From the NCBI GenBank assembly GCA_964057225.1, contig OZ059897.1:13826001-13890000 (forward strand): a DNA stretch of 64,000 nt, in the 5' to 3' direction. The notes beneath the pieces were generated by a model that was given only the letters and a program-made list of their open reading frames with translations, was not told the origin of the DNA and did not search any database. A program made the position numbers and the translations under genes. Below, in pieces: positions 27,101-43,289 of the stretch. Each line of letters starts with the position of its first letter. Positions within the stretch are counted from its first letter, which is position 1. This DNA is from Auanema rhodensis (taxonomy: Eukaryota; Nematoda; Chromadorea; Rhabditida; Rhabditidae).

Positions 27101-30100
27101 AGGCATTAAATGCCCTTAAGCAATGGAAGAACTTGCGCTATTACTGGTGGGATATCCTAAATTCAATGACAATTGCCTCTTGCTTTTTCCGTTTCTTTTC
27201 ATACATTCCTCCATCAGATTTCATCATCAGTGATTTGTATAAGCGAGCGTAGGATCAAGCAAGTCTTCGGGCTGGGGTGATTGAGAGAACGGCTACACGG
27301 ATGGCTACTCTACTATAACAAGGTGCGTAGGAGAAAGATGAAATGACTATGAAAAAACCTGTTAGCCGGAGTGTAAAATGAGGAAAAGGCGTAGCAAAAG
27401 AGATGCCTATGATATACAAGTCTAACGAGCACATTATGACAAATCTAAATGTCTTTTCTGAATTGTCATCTAGCTATTTGTGCTTAGTTTGACTTCTGAA
27501 TTCCGAGACAAGCCTCTAAATCATTCATATCCTTTCAAGTGTTGCTTCAATATAAGGCAATGCTTAGAAGAATGTTGCATCACTGATACGATTAATATTT
27601 CTTTCCCATACATAAGCAACTTCAGCGAAAAATTGGATTCCTGAGAACAATATGAATGATTTTGGATAAAAATTTAGAAGAAAAGACCTGAAAGTTTGCT
27701 TGTGCACTGCATGCTAGATCTTGTGTCATTTGCGGGCTATTTCCAAAATTCTGGATTTCGATAGCCGAATCGGAAGACATCTTATGCGATTTTGGAATTT
27801 CTTCTTTCAAATTGGGTTCTCATTTGCCAATCAATGCAGCCCAATTATTTTTTTTGAACTTCTTAGTTGAAATCTACCTAGAGGTCAAAAGGCGTGTGAA
27901 GTTCGTTGGTCAGCTAAATGGCAACCAGAAATTCAAGGAGACACTTTATGACATTGAACATTTAGAAGATAATTCTCATGATTAAGTTGAAGTAAAATGT
28001 TTGGCTTAAAGGGTGAATCAATTAAATTCACTTATATTTACCTCAATTATGGGATTTCTTTGTTCGTTGTAGATCAAATCAAGTAACATTTTCAATTAAG
28101 TGGCAGACATATAACTAGAAAAACGTCATAATGCATGAGCATTACTTCAGACTAACAATCGTGTTTAGCAGCTTCTCTCTTTATTCAGTTTTCATTCACA
28201 TTTCTATCTCTTTCTCTTTCTTACTGCTACGATTATCATTACTTTGATGTCAGTTAGATGCCGCCAATGATCATCAAATTCTCGAGGTCATCTAAAAGAC
28301 TTCTCCTTTTTTTGGTGTAAAGTTGGCAACCTTGATTTCAAAAATACTGCTTCAATTTGGCAAAGCAGGGTCGCCCTAGCCACAACAAATCACGTACTTG
28401 CGTGTGACCACTGTTGATTCAATATGCCAGGTTTACAAGGATATGCATTTTAGTTGAAGCTTACATCATATTAAAAGTGTATTAAAGAGAAGCCTACCAT
28501 CTCTAACTGACATCAAAGTAATGATAATCGTACAAATTAATGAATAGGAAACCTACAAAAAAAAACGAAAGAAAAAAGACAAAATTCCTGAAATGCTTTG
28601 TGGGACATAGTAGTAGTTTTAGGACAAAAAAGGGAAAACTGTTAACATCTGAAATACTTTTTATTATTTTCATTTCTCTTTCAAGACATTAAGGAATGAA
28701 GCAGTAACAGTGAAATAGTATTTAATTGAGAAAAAAAAGTTCAGCTGGAACTAACTACATTAAAATTGGTCCAGGAAATGTAGAAAGTACCGGAAAAATC
28801 TTTTTTACTATGCATTTTTTTCTTTTTTCATTTTAATTTGCAGATTCTTTGGTAATTCAGAAAATAAACTTTAAATCTGAATACAACCAAGGGGTTGTAC
28901 ATTGAACAAGGAAGTAATCTAATTGAACAATCTAGTACGATCATCTTTCAAAAGTTTCCGATATGGTTGTTTGTTAATCTGTTTGTTCATTGTATAGCCC
29001 AGAATGATGAGCTCGAAACTGAGCCAAATACCTAGAAGTCGGTCAGCAAACTGAAAATTTAAAAGTTTTTGAAGGTTACTTTACAAAACCTTTACAAAAC
29101 AGAGCTGATTATCAATTGCTAAAAACAAGAGAAAAGTAATCCATCGTATTTTTGTCTAGACATGGGGGGGGATATTCCAATTGTTATATTAGTACTAGTA
29201 GAGTAAGGAAATATAATGTTTTTAATCAATATGTATTTTATTTGTAAACTTGAAAATAAGAGAGAAGTAGACAAGTCTTAGATTTGTTTATGAATTTTAT
29301 ATTCTCTAATGGTGTTATATAAGAGTTTATGTAGCGAAGCTTCAAAAATTAGGGAAAAATCGAATGGATTTCATTGATGTTGAAGTTACAAGTATTTCAT
29401 TGCTTTATCCAGTTCCCTGTTTCGTTACTTTCACCTACAGAAACTAAAGTAAATAGATGAAATTGCATGTATTCAGCTCAATATCTTCTGGTGCTGTCTT
29501 TCATATGAAAACTGGACATCCGCCTTCTAAGGGCCATAACAAAAGAAAGTTTGTTTAGCTATAAAATGTATAACATAACAAATTTTATAATAAAAAAGGA
29601 AACAATATAAAGGGAAAAACTTAAAAATTCATTAAAATGATTTCAATTCATATGATATTCATTTCAAAAATGATTATTATCAATAGTAGTAGTAGTAATA
29701 GAATAAGTAACTAACATTATATGCTTTAATAACATCTGTATTATGCTTTTTATCTATGTTATTTAAATAATAATAATTTAAATATTTATAAATTATATTT
29801 ATAGCTCCTGTAACTACCACTCGTTCTCCAGCTGATGCTGCTAAGGATGCTGCAGTTCCAAATGCTGTTCCAGAAGATTTAACTCCCGTAACTCGATGTG
29901 AAGATGTTCTAGCTCATTCTAACCGCTCATCTGAGGTATTTTCATAATTAACAACAGAAAATAATTTTAAAATTATTCAGTTGATGGCTCTTTCTGGTCT
30001 TATAAACAGTGTCGAAGATAACTTTGGAAGAACTATGTTGTCAATTGATGAAGTTACCAAAAGTGTCGCTAGTGGTTGTGTTCCACAGGTAATTCCAACA

Positions 30101-32366
30101 ATTAAACCTTGAAATTTGAAAAATATTTTTTCTTCTAGCTTCAAGAACAAGGAGTTGATTGCTCAAAAAATCTCTGTTATCATTTAGTGTACAGAACTTT
30201 AGATGGTACATGTAATAATCTCAAAAAACCTATGCAAGGTGCTGCCTTCCGTAAATATATCAGACATTTCCCATCGCAATATGATGATAATCTAGGAGAA
30301 CCAATTGGTAAAATCTTTTGTTGCTAACTAAAAATTTTATTTTATATTCAGCTTCAATCACCAATTCGAGACCAACCGCTAGAGAATCCAACCGTGTTAT
30401 GCTTTCATCTGCTCAATCTGTTGTTCATGATAAAGTAAGAATATTTCTTTATTACCTTTATTATTTATTTTTTTCTAGTTTAACAACAACATGATGCAAT
30501 TTGGTCAATTTATGTCTCACGATATGGCTAAGACCACTCTTCAACCTTCAGCTCAATGTAAAACTTGTGAACCAATCAAGTCTAAGTGTATGCCAATCAT
30601 GATTACAGCTAAAGATCCAAACTCTTCGTATGTTTACACTAGTTATAACAACAATCTCTAACAATTCGAAATTACAGTTTCAAGCAGAAGCAATGCTTAA
30701 AGGTTTCTCGATCAGCTCCAATTTGTCATATTACCCCCCGTGAACAACTGAATGAGAATACAGCTTACATTGATGGATCCATGATTTATGGATCATCACC
30801 AAAAGATCTTCATAAATTCCGTGAAGGACGTACCGGACTTTTGAAAATGAGTAGATTCAATGATCAAGTATGTTTTTCATGTCACGTGAATTTCCACGTA
30901 AAAGATTTATTTTTTTTATTTTTTTGCTTAAATCTGATTGAAGCGGTTGTCTTATAATCATTGATATTTTCAGCTTGTTCTTCCATTTGATCAATCAAAA
31001 TGCGCTAACAAAGACAAGTGCACAGCTTCTTTCACTGCTGGTGATATTCGTGCTAATCTCTTCATTGGACTTAGTTCATTCCATATTCTTTTTGCTAGAG
31101 AACATAACAGGTAGCAATAGTCCTATATCATATATGTTAACATAATTATATTTACAGAATTGCTCGTCGTCTTCAAGAATTGAATTCTGCTTGGAGTGGT
31201 GACAGAGTTTTCCAAGAATCCAGAAAGATTGTTGGAGCTCAAATTCAGCACATTCTCTATACCGTAAAATATAAGATTTTAATTATTTAATAAAATATTA
31301 TTTTTTTAGGAATATTTACCTAAGCTTCTTGGAGTCTCTCTTGATAAAGTTATTGGAAAATACAACGGATACAAGGATGATGTTGATGCTACTATCTCTA
31401 ATGAATTTACTACATCTGCTTTCCGATTCGGACATGGAATGATTGAGGTTAGATCCATCTTAAGTTACATATATTGTATATTCTTGTAACTACAGGAATT
31501 TTACAAACGTCTCGACTTCTCTGGATCTAATATCACTCATGGAGGATTTTTCTTCGGAGACGGAGTTTTCAAATCAGGAAAAATTCTTTTTGAGGGAGGA
31601 ATTGATCCCATTCTTCGTGGATTTATGAACTCTGCTGTCAAAAGACCACACCGTATGACTCCAGCTATTACTGAGAAGATGTTCGGAACGTGAGTTTCAT
31701 TATACTTATGTGTATTCAACAATTATTTCCTTTAGAACTGACTTGGGATCATTGAATATTCAACGTGGACGTGATCATGGTATTCCTTCATACAACACAA
31801 TGAGAACATTCTGTGGACTACCTCGTGCAGCTGATTTCGAAGGACTCAAGGATATGATTTTGGACCGTAATCTTCGTATTGGACTTAGCCGTACCTACAA
31901 TACCACAGGTTCGATCTTTGCGAGCAAGTTTGATATCATTCATACGAGCTATCTTTAGATGATATTGATTTCTATGTTGGATCCATGCTTGAAGATCCTG
32001 TAGTTGGAGGTTTGGTAGGAACAACTTTGAGCTGTGTGATTGGCGAGCAGTTCAAGAGGCTTCGTGATGGTGATAGGTAATATAATTCTACATGTAACCA
32101 AGTACATCGAATAATATTCTAGGTTCTACTATGAACATCCAGGAATTTTCTCTAAGGATCAATTGGCTGAGATTAACAAATCCAGTTTATCTAAAATTAT
32201 TTGTGAAAATGCTGATCATATTGAGCTTCTCCCACAGGTTTATCCTCTTAAAGAAAATTATTTAATGTTTTTTTCATTTCAGGATGCTTTCCTCATCCCT
32301 GGAAGTCAATTGACGCCTTGCTCAGCCCTTCCAGTTGTTGATTTAACTAAATGGAAAACGAATTAA
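21190..32366 (+). CDS. skpo: ShKT-domain haem peroxidase B (SKPO family), with giant introns
   Basis: Exon 1 (21190-21241) encodes a signal peptide ([17 protein letters not shown]) that joins in frame over a 4.4 kb intron to exon 2 (25611-25726), giving cleavage after DVHA. Exons 2 and 3 (25843-25915) make the ShKT domain ([13 protein letters not shown] ... CQLACGTC). After a 3.9 kb intron, exon 4 starts at 29805. The peroxidase domain follows in about a dozen compact exons. Landmarks are the distal histidine in [22 protein letters not shown], the arginine region [13 protein letters not shown], the proximal histidine in [10 protein letters not shown], the [10 protein letters not shown] signature and [19 protein letters not shown]. 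The layout and many junctions parallel peroxidase A, so the two are paralogues. The role by family is extracellular oxidation and crosslinking, for example of cuticle proteins. The stop codon is at 32364-32366. Confidence 0.92.
23669..23693. repeat. (AT)n microsatellite
   Basis: About 12 uninterrupted AT units within intron 1 of peroxidase B. Confidence 0.9.
24251..24324. repeat. (CTT)n-type trinucleotide repeat
   Basis: CTT units with scattered substitutions to CTG, CGT and CAT. It gives a spurious Phe-rich open frame on the + strand. Confidence 0.9.
25916..29804 (+). other. intron 3 of peroxidase B (3889 bp)
   Basis: It starts GTGCGT and ends TTATAG. It interrupts the linker between the ShKT and peroxidase domains. 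It contains the inverted-repeat element at 28228-28532. Otherwise only weak, unsupported open frames are seen, for example at 26030-26239 and 26878-27102. Confidence 0.75.
28228..28532. mobile_element. MITE-like element, 29 bp perfect terminal inverted repeats, TA flanks
   Basis: The left terminus at 28230-28258 starts CGATTATCATTACTTTGATG. The right terminus at 28502-28530 is its exact reverse complement over 29 of 29 bases. A TA dinucleotide abuts both outer ends (28228-28229 and 28531-28532), as expected for a Tc1/mariner-type TA target duplication. The body between the TAs is 301 bp with no coding capacity. It is more GC-rich than the flanking intron. This fits a non-autonomous TA-inserting DNA transposon. 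No second copy was seen in the window. Confidence 0.75.
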
Positions 32367-33050
32367 ATATGATCTGTTATACTATAGTTAAAATTCCTCA
32401 ATTCACGGTTCGAATCTCTCAAATATTGTTTTCCCCTCCAAAAACATTTTTTTCTCAGAATCAAATTTGTCGCGTGAGACGAGCAACAAAGATCAACAAA
32501 TTTATGAAATCCTATATTCTTTCCATATTTCTACCTAACCATATATAGCTCAGTTATCAAAATGACTTATGAATGATTTTTTGCCCAAAAATTTTTTTTG
32601 AAGTTAGAAAGACAAGAATTGTCAACATTTTGTTTTATTTAGAACTTTTATCTTGGTTATGCTCATAATGTGAGTCATATTAGTATTTTTAAAACAAAAA
32701 TGAACAAATTTTATTAAAAACAATCTGAATACCGGTCTAATATTGCCAAACATTTTATGTTTTTTCTCTATAACTCTTAGTTTCATAATCATTTCTATTA
32801 ACAATTTTTTTCTCGTTTTCAATTGACGATCTTGAGTATGAAAGGCCAAGCAAAGCCAAATTTTGCCACCAAAACTATATTGTACTTAGTCGTTAACACA
32901 TGATGTTTTGTTGTAAATATGATAAGCCTAGAGAATTTGCCATTTGTGTCCATAAATGTCCAATATTAATAAACCTGATTTTTATTTTATTTTATTTTAT
33001 TTAACACATCATAATCATAATACTACTATTATATTATATTTTAAATTAAT

Positions 33051-33199
33051 ATTAAACGCCCTCAGTATGGACCGATCAGCAAAGAAATTCTGTCCGCCCG
33101 GTCGCGTACTCATCATCAGCGCATCAAATGATGACAAAAGTCGTGCAGATAATTGGTGCATTTTCAACTACATTACAATTAGTTCGTATGGTTTATGGG
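33051..33199 (+). repeat. paired repeat unit, copy 1
   Basis: A 94 bp block (33051-33144) starts ATTAAACGCCCTCAGTA and ends GACAAAAGTCGT. It differs from copy 2 at only two positions. It is followed by 38 bp with little similarity and then a 17 bp block, TCGTATGGTTTATGGGT, matching copy 2 at 15 of 17. The block has self-complementary segments, TCATCAT with ATGATGA around an 11 bp loop, and GACCG with CGGTC. It may be a structured RNA gene, a shared exon or a transposon fragment. The strand given is arbitrary. Confidence 0.7.
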
Positions 33200-33619
33200 T
33201 GCTGACCGTAATAATAAAAATGAACCACCACCTATACCAAATAAATATTATTTTTAACATGTTATACATGGTTAATACAACATCAATTATGAAATAAAGT
33301 AAAAGCTAAGTAGTATGTAAGGTGGTGCAGCACTTTATGGCCAAAACTCTTGGAGATGCTCATGGATGTGCTGAGATTAAAATTGAAGAGGTTTACTATT
33401 CATTATAGGGATAATGAACTTAAAACTTAAAAGAAAGCATTTTCAGTGACAGTAATAGCCATATATATATCTATCAAATTTTGTTGAGCATCCATTATAT
33501 TATTATCTTCAGCATTATCTTCTATTTCTTTGTATTCATCATTATTTTTGAGATAAATGATATTTTCTTCAGATGGATCTAATCACAAAGATTATAAAAT
33601 ATCTTCTTGATTTTATAAA

Positions 33620-33770
33620 ATTAAACGCCCTCAGTAGGGACCGATCAGCAAAAAAATTCTGTCCGCCCGGTCGCGTACTCATCATCAGCGCATCAAATGA
33701 TGACAAAAGTCGTACCGATTTATAGATTACATTGGTTCCAAGATACATTTGCCTCGTATGTTATATGGGT
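33620..33770 (+). repeat. paired repeat unit, copy 2
   Basis: A 94 bp block (33620-33713), 569 bp downstream of copy 1 and in the same orientation. It is followed by 40 diverged bases and TCGTATGTTATATGGGT. The spacer differs from copy 1 by two bases, not a multiple of three. The only changes in the long block are T to G in CAGTATGG and G to A in CAAAGAAA. Flanking DNA outside the unit is not similar. Confidence 0.7.
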
Positions 33771-33936
33771 TAAGAATATAATAAATAAAATATTATAAAA
33801 ACGAATAATGTTATAGAAAAATTAATTTATTTCAGTACTGTTTAGCACCTGAATATATACAGTAATAGTACTTTTAAATAATTACTTTCCTTTTGAGGAA
33901 GACAGTAATATGACACAGAATAAGTAAATAGATATC

Positions 33937-35134
33937 TTAACGTCTGGTTCCATCTTCGAAGAAGATTCCTCCGTCAAGAGCGCAATACTTGGGGCAAATT
34001 CCCTTTTCTCCTCCTTGTCCGTCTTTTCCTGGTCTTCCAGGATGTCCTGGAGTTCCATCTTCTCCGTTAACTCCTGGCTCTCCTGGTTGTCCCTTGTCTC
34101 CGGCGGCTCCTGGAGTTCCGTCTGGTCCTGGCTTTCCTGGTGGTCCGCGTGGTCCCTGTAATTTGATTTATTTTCGAAATATTCAAATATTAATATTTTA
34201 CCTCTGGTCCTGGTCGTCCTGGCTCTCCAGTTGGTCCTGGTTTTGGTTCGCCATTCTCTCCGGCTGGTCCAGTTGGTCCTTGTGGTCCAACAGCTCCTGG
34301 CTTTCCTGGGGCTCCTGGGCGACCCTTAACTCCTGGTTCTCCTGGAGCTCCATCTGGTCCCTTAGAACCATCAGGTCCAACATTTCCACAGCTTCCACTT
34401 GGTCCTGGTGGTCCTGGTGGTCCTGGTGGTCCACGTGGGCAAGGTTTACATGGTGGTGGTGTGACTGGTTTGCATGGTTTAGGTGGAGCACGTCCTGGGT
34501 TTCCAGGTAATCCATTAGCTCCAGCTTTTCCTGGACGTCCAGGCTCTCCAGCAGCTCCCTTGGCTCCTGGTGGCCCTGGCAAGCAGCAATTCTCGCAAAG
34601 TCCTCCATAGGTAAGTCCGGTAGCCTATAGTTCATGTCAATTAGATTAAACATATTTATGGGTTCATACCTCAACGAAAACACCGTAACCACCAGCAACA
34701 GTTGCAGGTAGTCCACTTTCAACATTCTCAGAAGATCCGTCATAAGCATTACGAGCTACACGAGTAGTGTTTTTAACAACAGGTGTAGAACGCATGAAAG
34801 AAATGTCACCAAATAAAGTTTTGGCTTCAGCCTACAAAAAATCATTTAGATCAAACAGAAAAACATGATTGACACAAACCTGACAAGTAATCATTTCATT
34901 TCTCATCTGATGACGAATACCAGATACATAGCGATGTACAATAGGCAATGAAACACTCAATGATAATACAGCTAATCCAGTGAATAAGACAGAAGCATAA
35001 CCAACGAATTGATATGCCTTAAAGAAAAACAAATAGTCTTTTAAGAAATATCATATTGTACTCAAACATTCAAACAATTAAGATGAATCTGTGTATCTAA
35101 GTATACTAACCTTATATTTCGACGAACAATCCAT
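33937..35134 (-). CDS. cuticle collagen (SQT/ROL-6-like group)
   Basis: Five exons. The N terminus ([20 protein letters not shown] then [10 protein letters not shown]) is the nematode cuticle-collagen N-terminal domain with a hydrophobic secretion segment. RVAR just before NAYDG fits the RxxR site for kexin-type processing seen in this family. A Cys-containing knot, [11 protein letters not shown], opens the Gly-X-Y region. That region is split by a short non-collagenous [13 protein letters not shown] segment and resumes to GQGGEKG. The C-terminal [19 protein letters not shown] is the typical conserved end of SQT-1/ROL-6-type collagens. Such collagens are secreted by the hypodermis and trimerised into the cuticle. 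The start lies 44 bp downstream of a TATA element. The exact orthologue is not determined. Confidence 0.93.
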
Positions 35135-36816
35135 CCTCTTGATGGGCCTTGAAGTCTTGCCAAGGCCCGTAACGAAGTTTATATAGTCGACAAGCGGACT
35201 GATGCGAATCGGATCTGATTCTTGTTCATTTTAGGCTTTTTTTGGTGGAGTTTTTCAATGCGGACCACGGCTACGATCCGGACTTGTTGTGGGGCTAGAC
35301 CCTTCCATAGCATGTTCATTGCAGAGCGGATTGCACAAAAACACTTAAAGATCAGCTTTTCCTTAGTTCTATATTTCTATTCTCTCTTCTTCTCAGTATT
35401 TCTTAAGCTCATCTCTCACACCTTCTTAGTTTCTCTTGTTCACTTGCTTCTCTAGCAGCAAATCGTTTTCTCAACTTAATTCCAAAAAATTTAAAGAATC
35501 TTTGACATAGATAACCAATATATGAAATACTTCAGATGACGAAAGGCAAAACATGTATAGAGATCAACTTTTTATTCTTTTCTATCTACAGTATATCAAG
35601 TTATTTTATAAAAATTTATTAAATTTAATAAGAAATTTGATTTTTTTATAAGTTATTAATGAGTCAAATTTTAAAAAATGTGAATAAAACTATTTTATAT
35701 TAATTGAATGTTAATTGTTTTCTAGATTATAAATATTAGACAAGTTTATTTTTATTTTTTATCTTAATCCTAATCAGTCTTTTCTTTTCTATATGTTTTT
35801 GTGTTTGATTCTCACGAGGAACTAACTATTTCTTATATGTTCTGTCAACTGCATTTACAGAAAATATTATCATTCAACTTTCTATGAATGAACGAAAGCA
35901 TCTGATGAGATACATCAAGAGGATCATCTAGCGTGTGAAACAAAGAAATTAACACATAAAAATAAGAAAAGGTTGATTATATTCTCAGTTTTATGTTCCA
36001 GTCAGCTCCACCCAAACTGAACCACGTATAGATTATGTAGCTATGTAGACTGTGAAAACGAAAGCCGTTTTGCGCCAAAACGACGCCCTACGGCAACGAA
36101 ATCTATCGTCGACGTCAGAACGTCAACAGAATACCTTATGGCCTCTCAGCAAACAAACTGACTAATTGTAGGTAAAAATTTATAAAAAAGTTGATGAAAA
36201 TGAAATTTCAAGTAAAAAAAAAAGAAATATAGAGGTGAGATTATAATTTCTTAATTTATATTATATATAACTAACTTTAATTATTTTATAAATTCATAAC
36301 TTTTACATTTTTAGAGAATACTAACTCATTACAGAAACACAAACATAATTTTACTTGAGTTTGTTTATTTATAATTTTATAATTATCTATATAATTTATA
36401 AAAAATACATATGAAACTTATATGTATTTACGTGTATTTACACAAATTCTAATTGTACTTCCTTATTTGGGCAAAATGTTTAAAACAAATTCCATCAATT
36501 CACGTCAGATTTATCGTCAACTTCTTATTCTTAGGCTTCTTTTTTTTTCTTCTAAATGTAACCCACATCACCTGTATTTATCCGGTTTTCGTATTCTGAG
36601 AGCAGTTTCAGACATTTTAGGAAATAAAAAAAAGTGCCGCCACGATATTACGTAATTTAGTCGAAATCAGATTATCTGATAAAACAGCTGATATTCTGTA
36701 GACCAGACCTTAAATATACAAAAATATATTTTATATTTAAAAATATTTATTATATTATCATTCTTTACAATTTATTTTTCAATATTTTATCAAATATTAT
36801 GTCTTTTCAAAGAAAA
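35135..36816. other. intergenic, collagen promoter side and ABC-gene 3' end
   Basis: A GC-richer patch at about 35150-35340 upstream of the collagen and another at about 36000-36160 may be regulatory. AATAAA for the ABC transporter is at 36771-36776 on the - strand. No coding exon is supported. The 77-codon frame at 36422-36655 has no recognisable features. Confidence 0.5.
35178..35186 (-). promoter_or_regulatory. TATA box of the collagen gene
   Basis: CTATATAAA on the - strand ends 44 bp before the collagen start codon. This is a plausible position for a highly expressed collagen promoter with a short leader. Confidence 0.55.
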
Positions 36817-42348
<5,532 letters not shown>

Positions 42349-43289
42349 ATTTCTATTAAAATAATAAAATTTTATTAATAATATTTAAAGAAAAAATTAA
42401 AAAAGAACTCGTATGGAATAGATTATAGTAAAAGTTTTAGAAATATAGTCGACGATTTTTCTTTCACTAAAGAAACGCAACTTAGTTTATAGACATGGCC
42501 TTGAAGTTAATCGAATCATGTTGCTGCCATGAGTCTTCATATGTTTTTTTTTCTTTTTATCATTGGCAAAAACGCTTTAAATATGTATGTAAACTCTTTA
42601 TTTCTCACAATTCTCTTCATAATAGTCAATATAATCATTGTTATCATCAAGCAAAGTGATAAGCTGTCATGATTTTCAATTCGTATTTTAGTTAAGAATT
42701 TAACAAAAAAAAAAGAAGGAAAAAAGAAACAATTTAAAACGATCTAAAGAACATTAGTTTGAATACTTTTATTTAATTAAAAAATATATAAAAAATTGAT
42801 ATAATTTTACTATTAAACTACAATAAAATACAATACAATACAATGAAATATGAATTGAATTCAATATATTTTTTAACTGTATATTAAATTTATTATAATT
42901 TAATATATATATATAATTATATATTTATGTTTATTAACTATGTAATTTTATTTTTTTTCATATCTTATCTGTATTATTAATTTAAAATATATTTCTTTCT
43001 TCTTATCAAAAAGATACTGTGAAAATTAGAAAATGAAATGTGTTCAATCCAAATATGCAATGAATTACACAAATCATAATTATATTAAATCAATCAATAT
43101 TTCAATAGTTTTCTATAGAAATTTTATAATTTTTAAACTTTTTTTGAATTATTTTAAATAAATATTTATATAATTAATTAGTTTATAACGTATTTTGATC
43201 ATGTGTTTTTCAAAGAAAAATATTTCATTGATCATATTGATTTTGACTCAGAATTTGTTACAATATATTGTTGGTTCTTTTACACTCAG
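42349..43289. other. bidirectional promoter region
   Basis: Very AT-rich 941 bp between the divergent ABC transporter and dioxygenase starts. No coding signal; both promoters must lie here or in neighbouring introns. Confidence 0.55.

Larger units (their letters stand above)
32367..33936. other. intergenic block with paired direct repeats
   Basis: It lies between peroxidase B and the collagen. It contains the two 94 bp direct repeats described separately. Two short coding-like stretches are also present: + strand 33321-33392, reading VVQHFMAKTLGDAHGC then AEIKIEE, and - strand about 33427-33590, acidic and ending AITVTENAFF then stop. I cannot link these into a gene. Confidence 0.45.

Noticed and set aside
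32400-32425. GGTTCGAATC resembling a tRNA B box
   Set aside because: No T-stem pairing, no A box or acceptor stem around it.
33086-33131. CUGAUGA on the - strand of the paired repeat as a hammerhead ribozyme core
   Set aside because: The required GAAA core segment and stems do not follow it.
33989-34510. 173-codon + strand frame rich in Trp, Ser and Pro across the collagen
   Set aside because: Antisense shadow of the Gly-Pro repeat exon.
43203-43289. Upstream extension of the dioxygenase frame
   Set aside because: Starts at GTG; the ATG at 43290 directly follows an acceptor-like CTCAG and begins a presequence-like segment.
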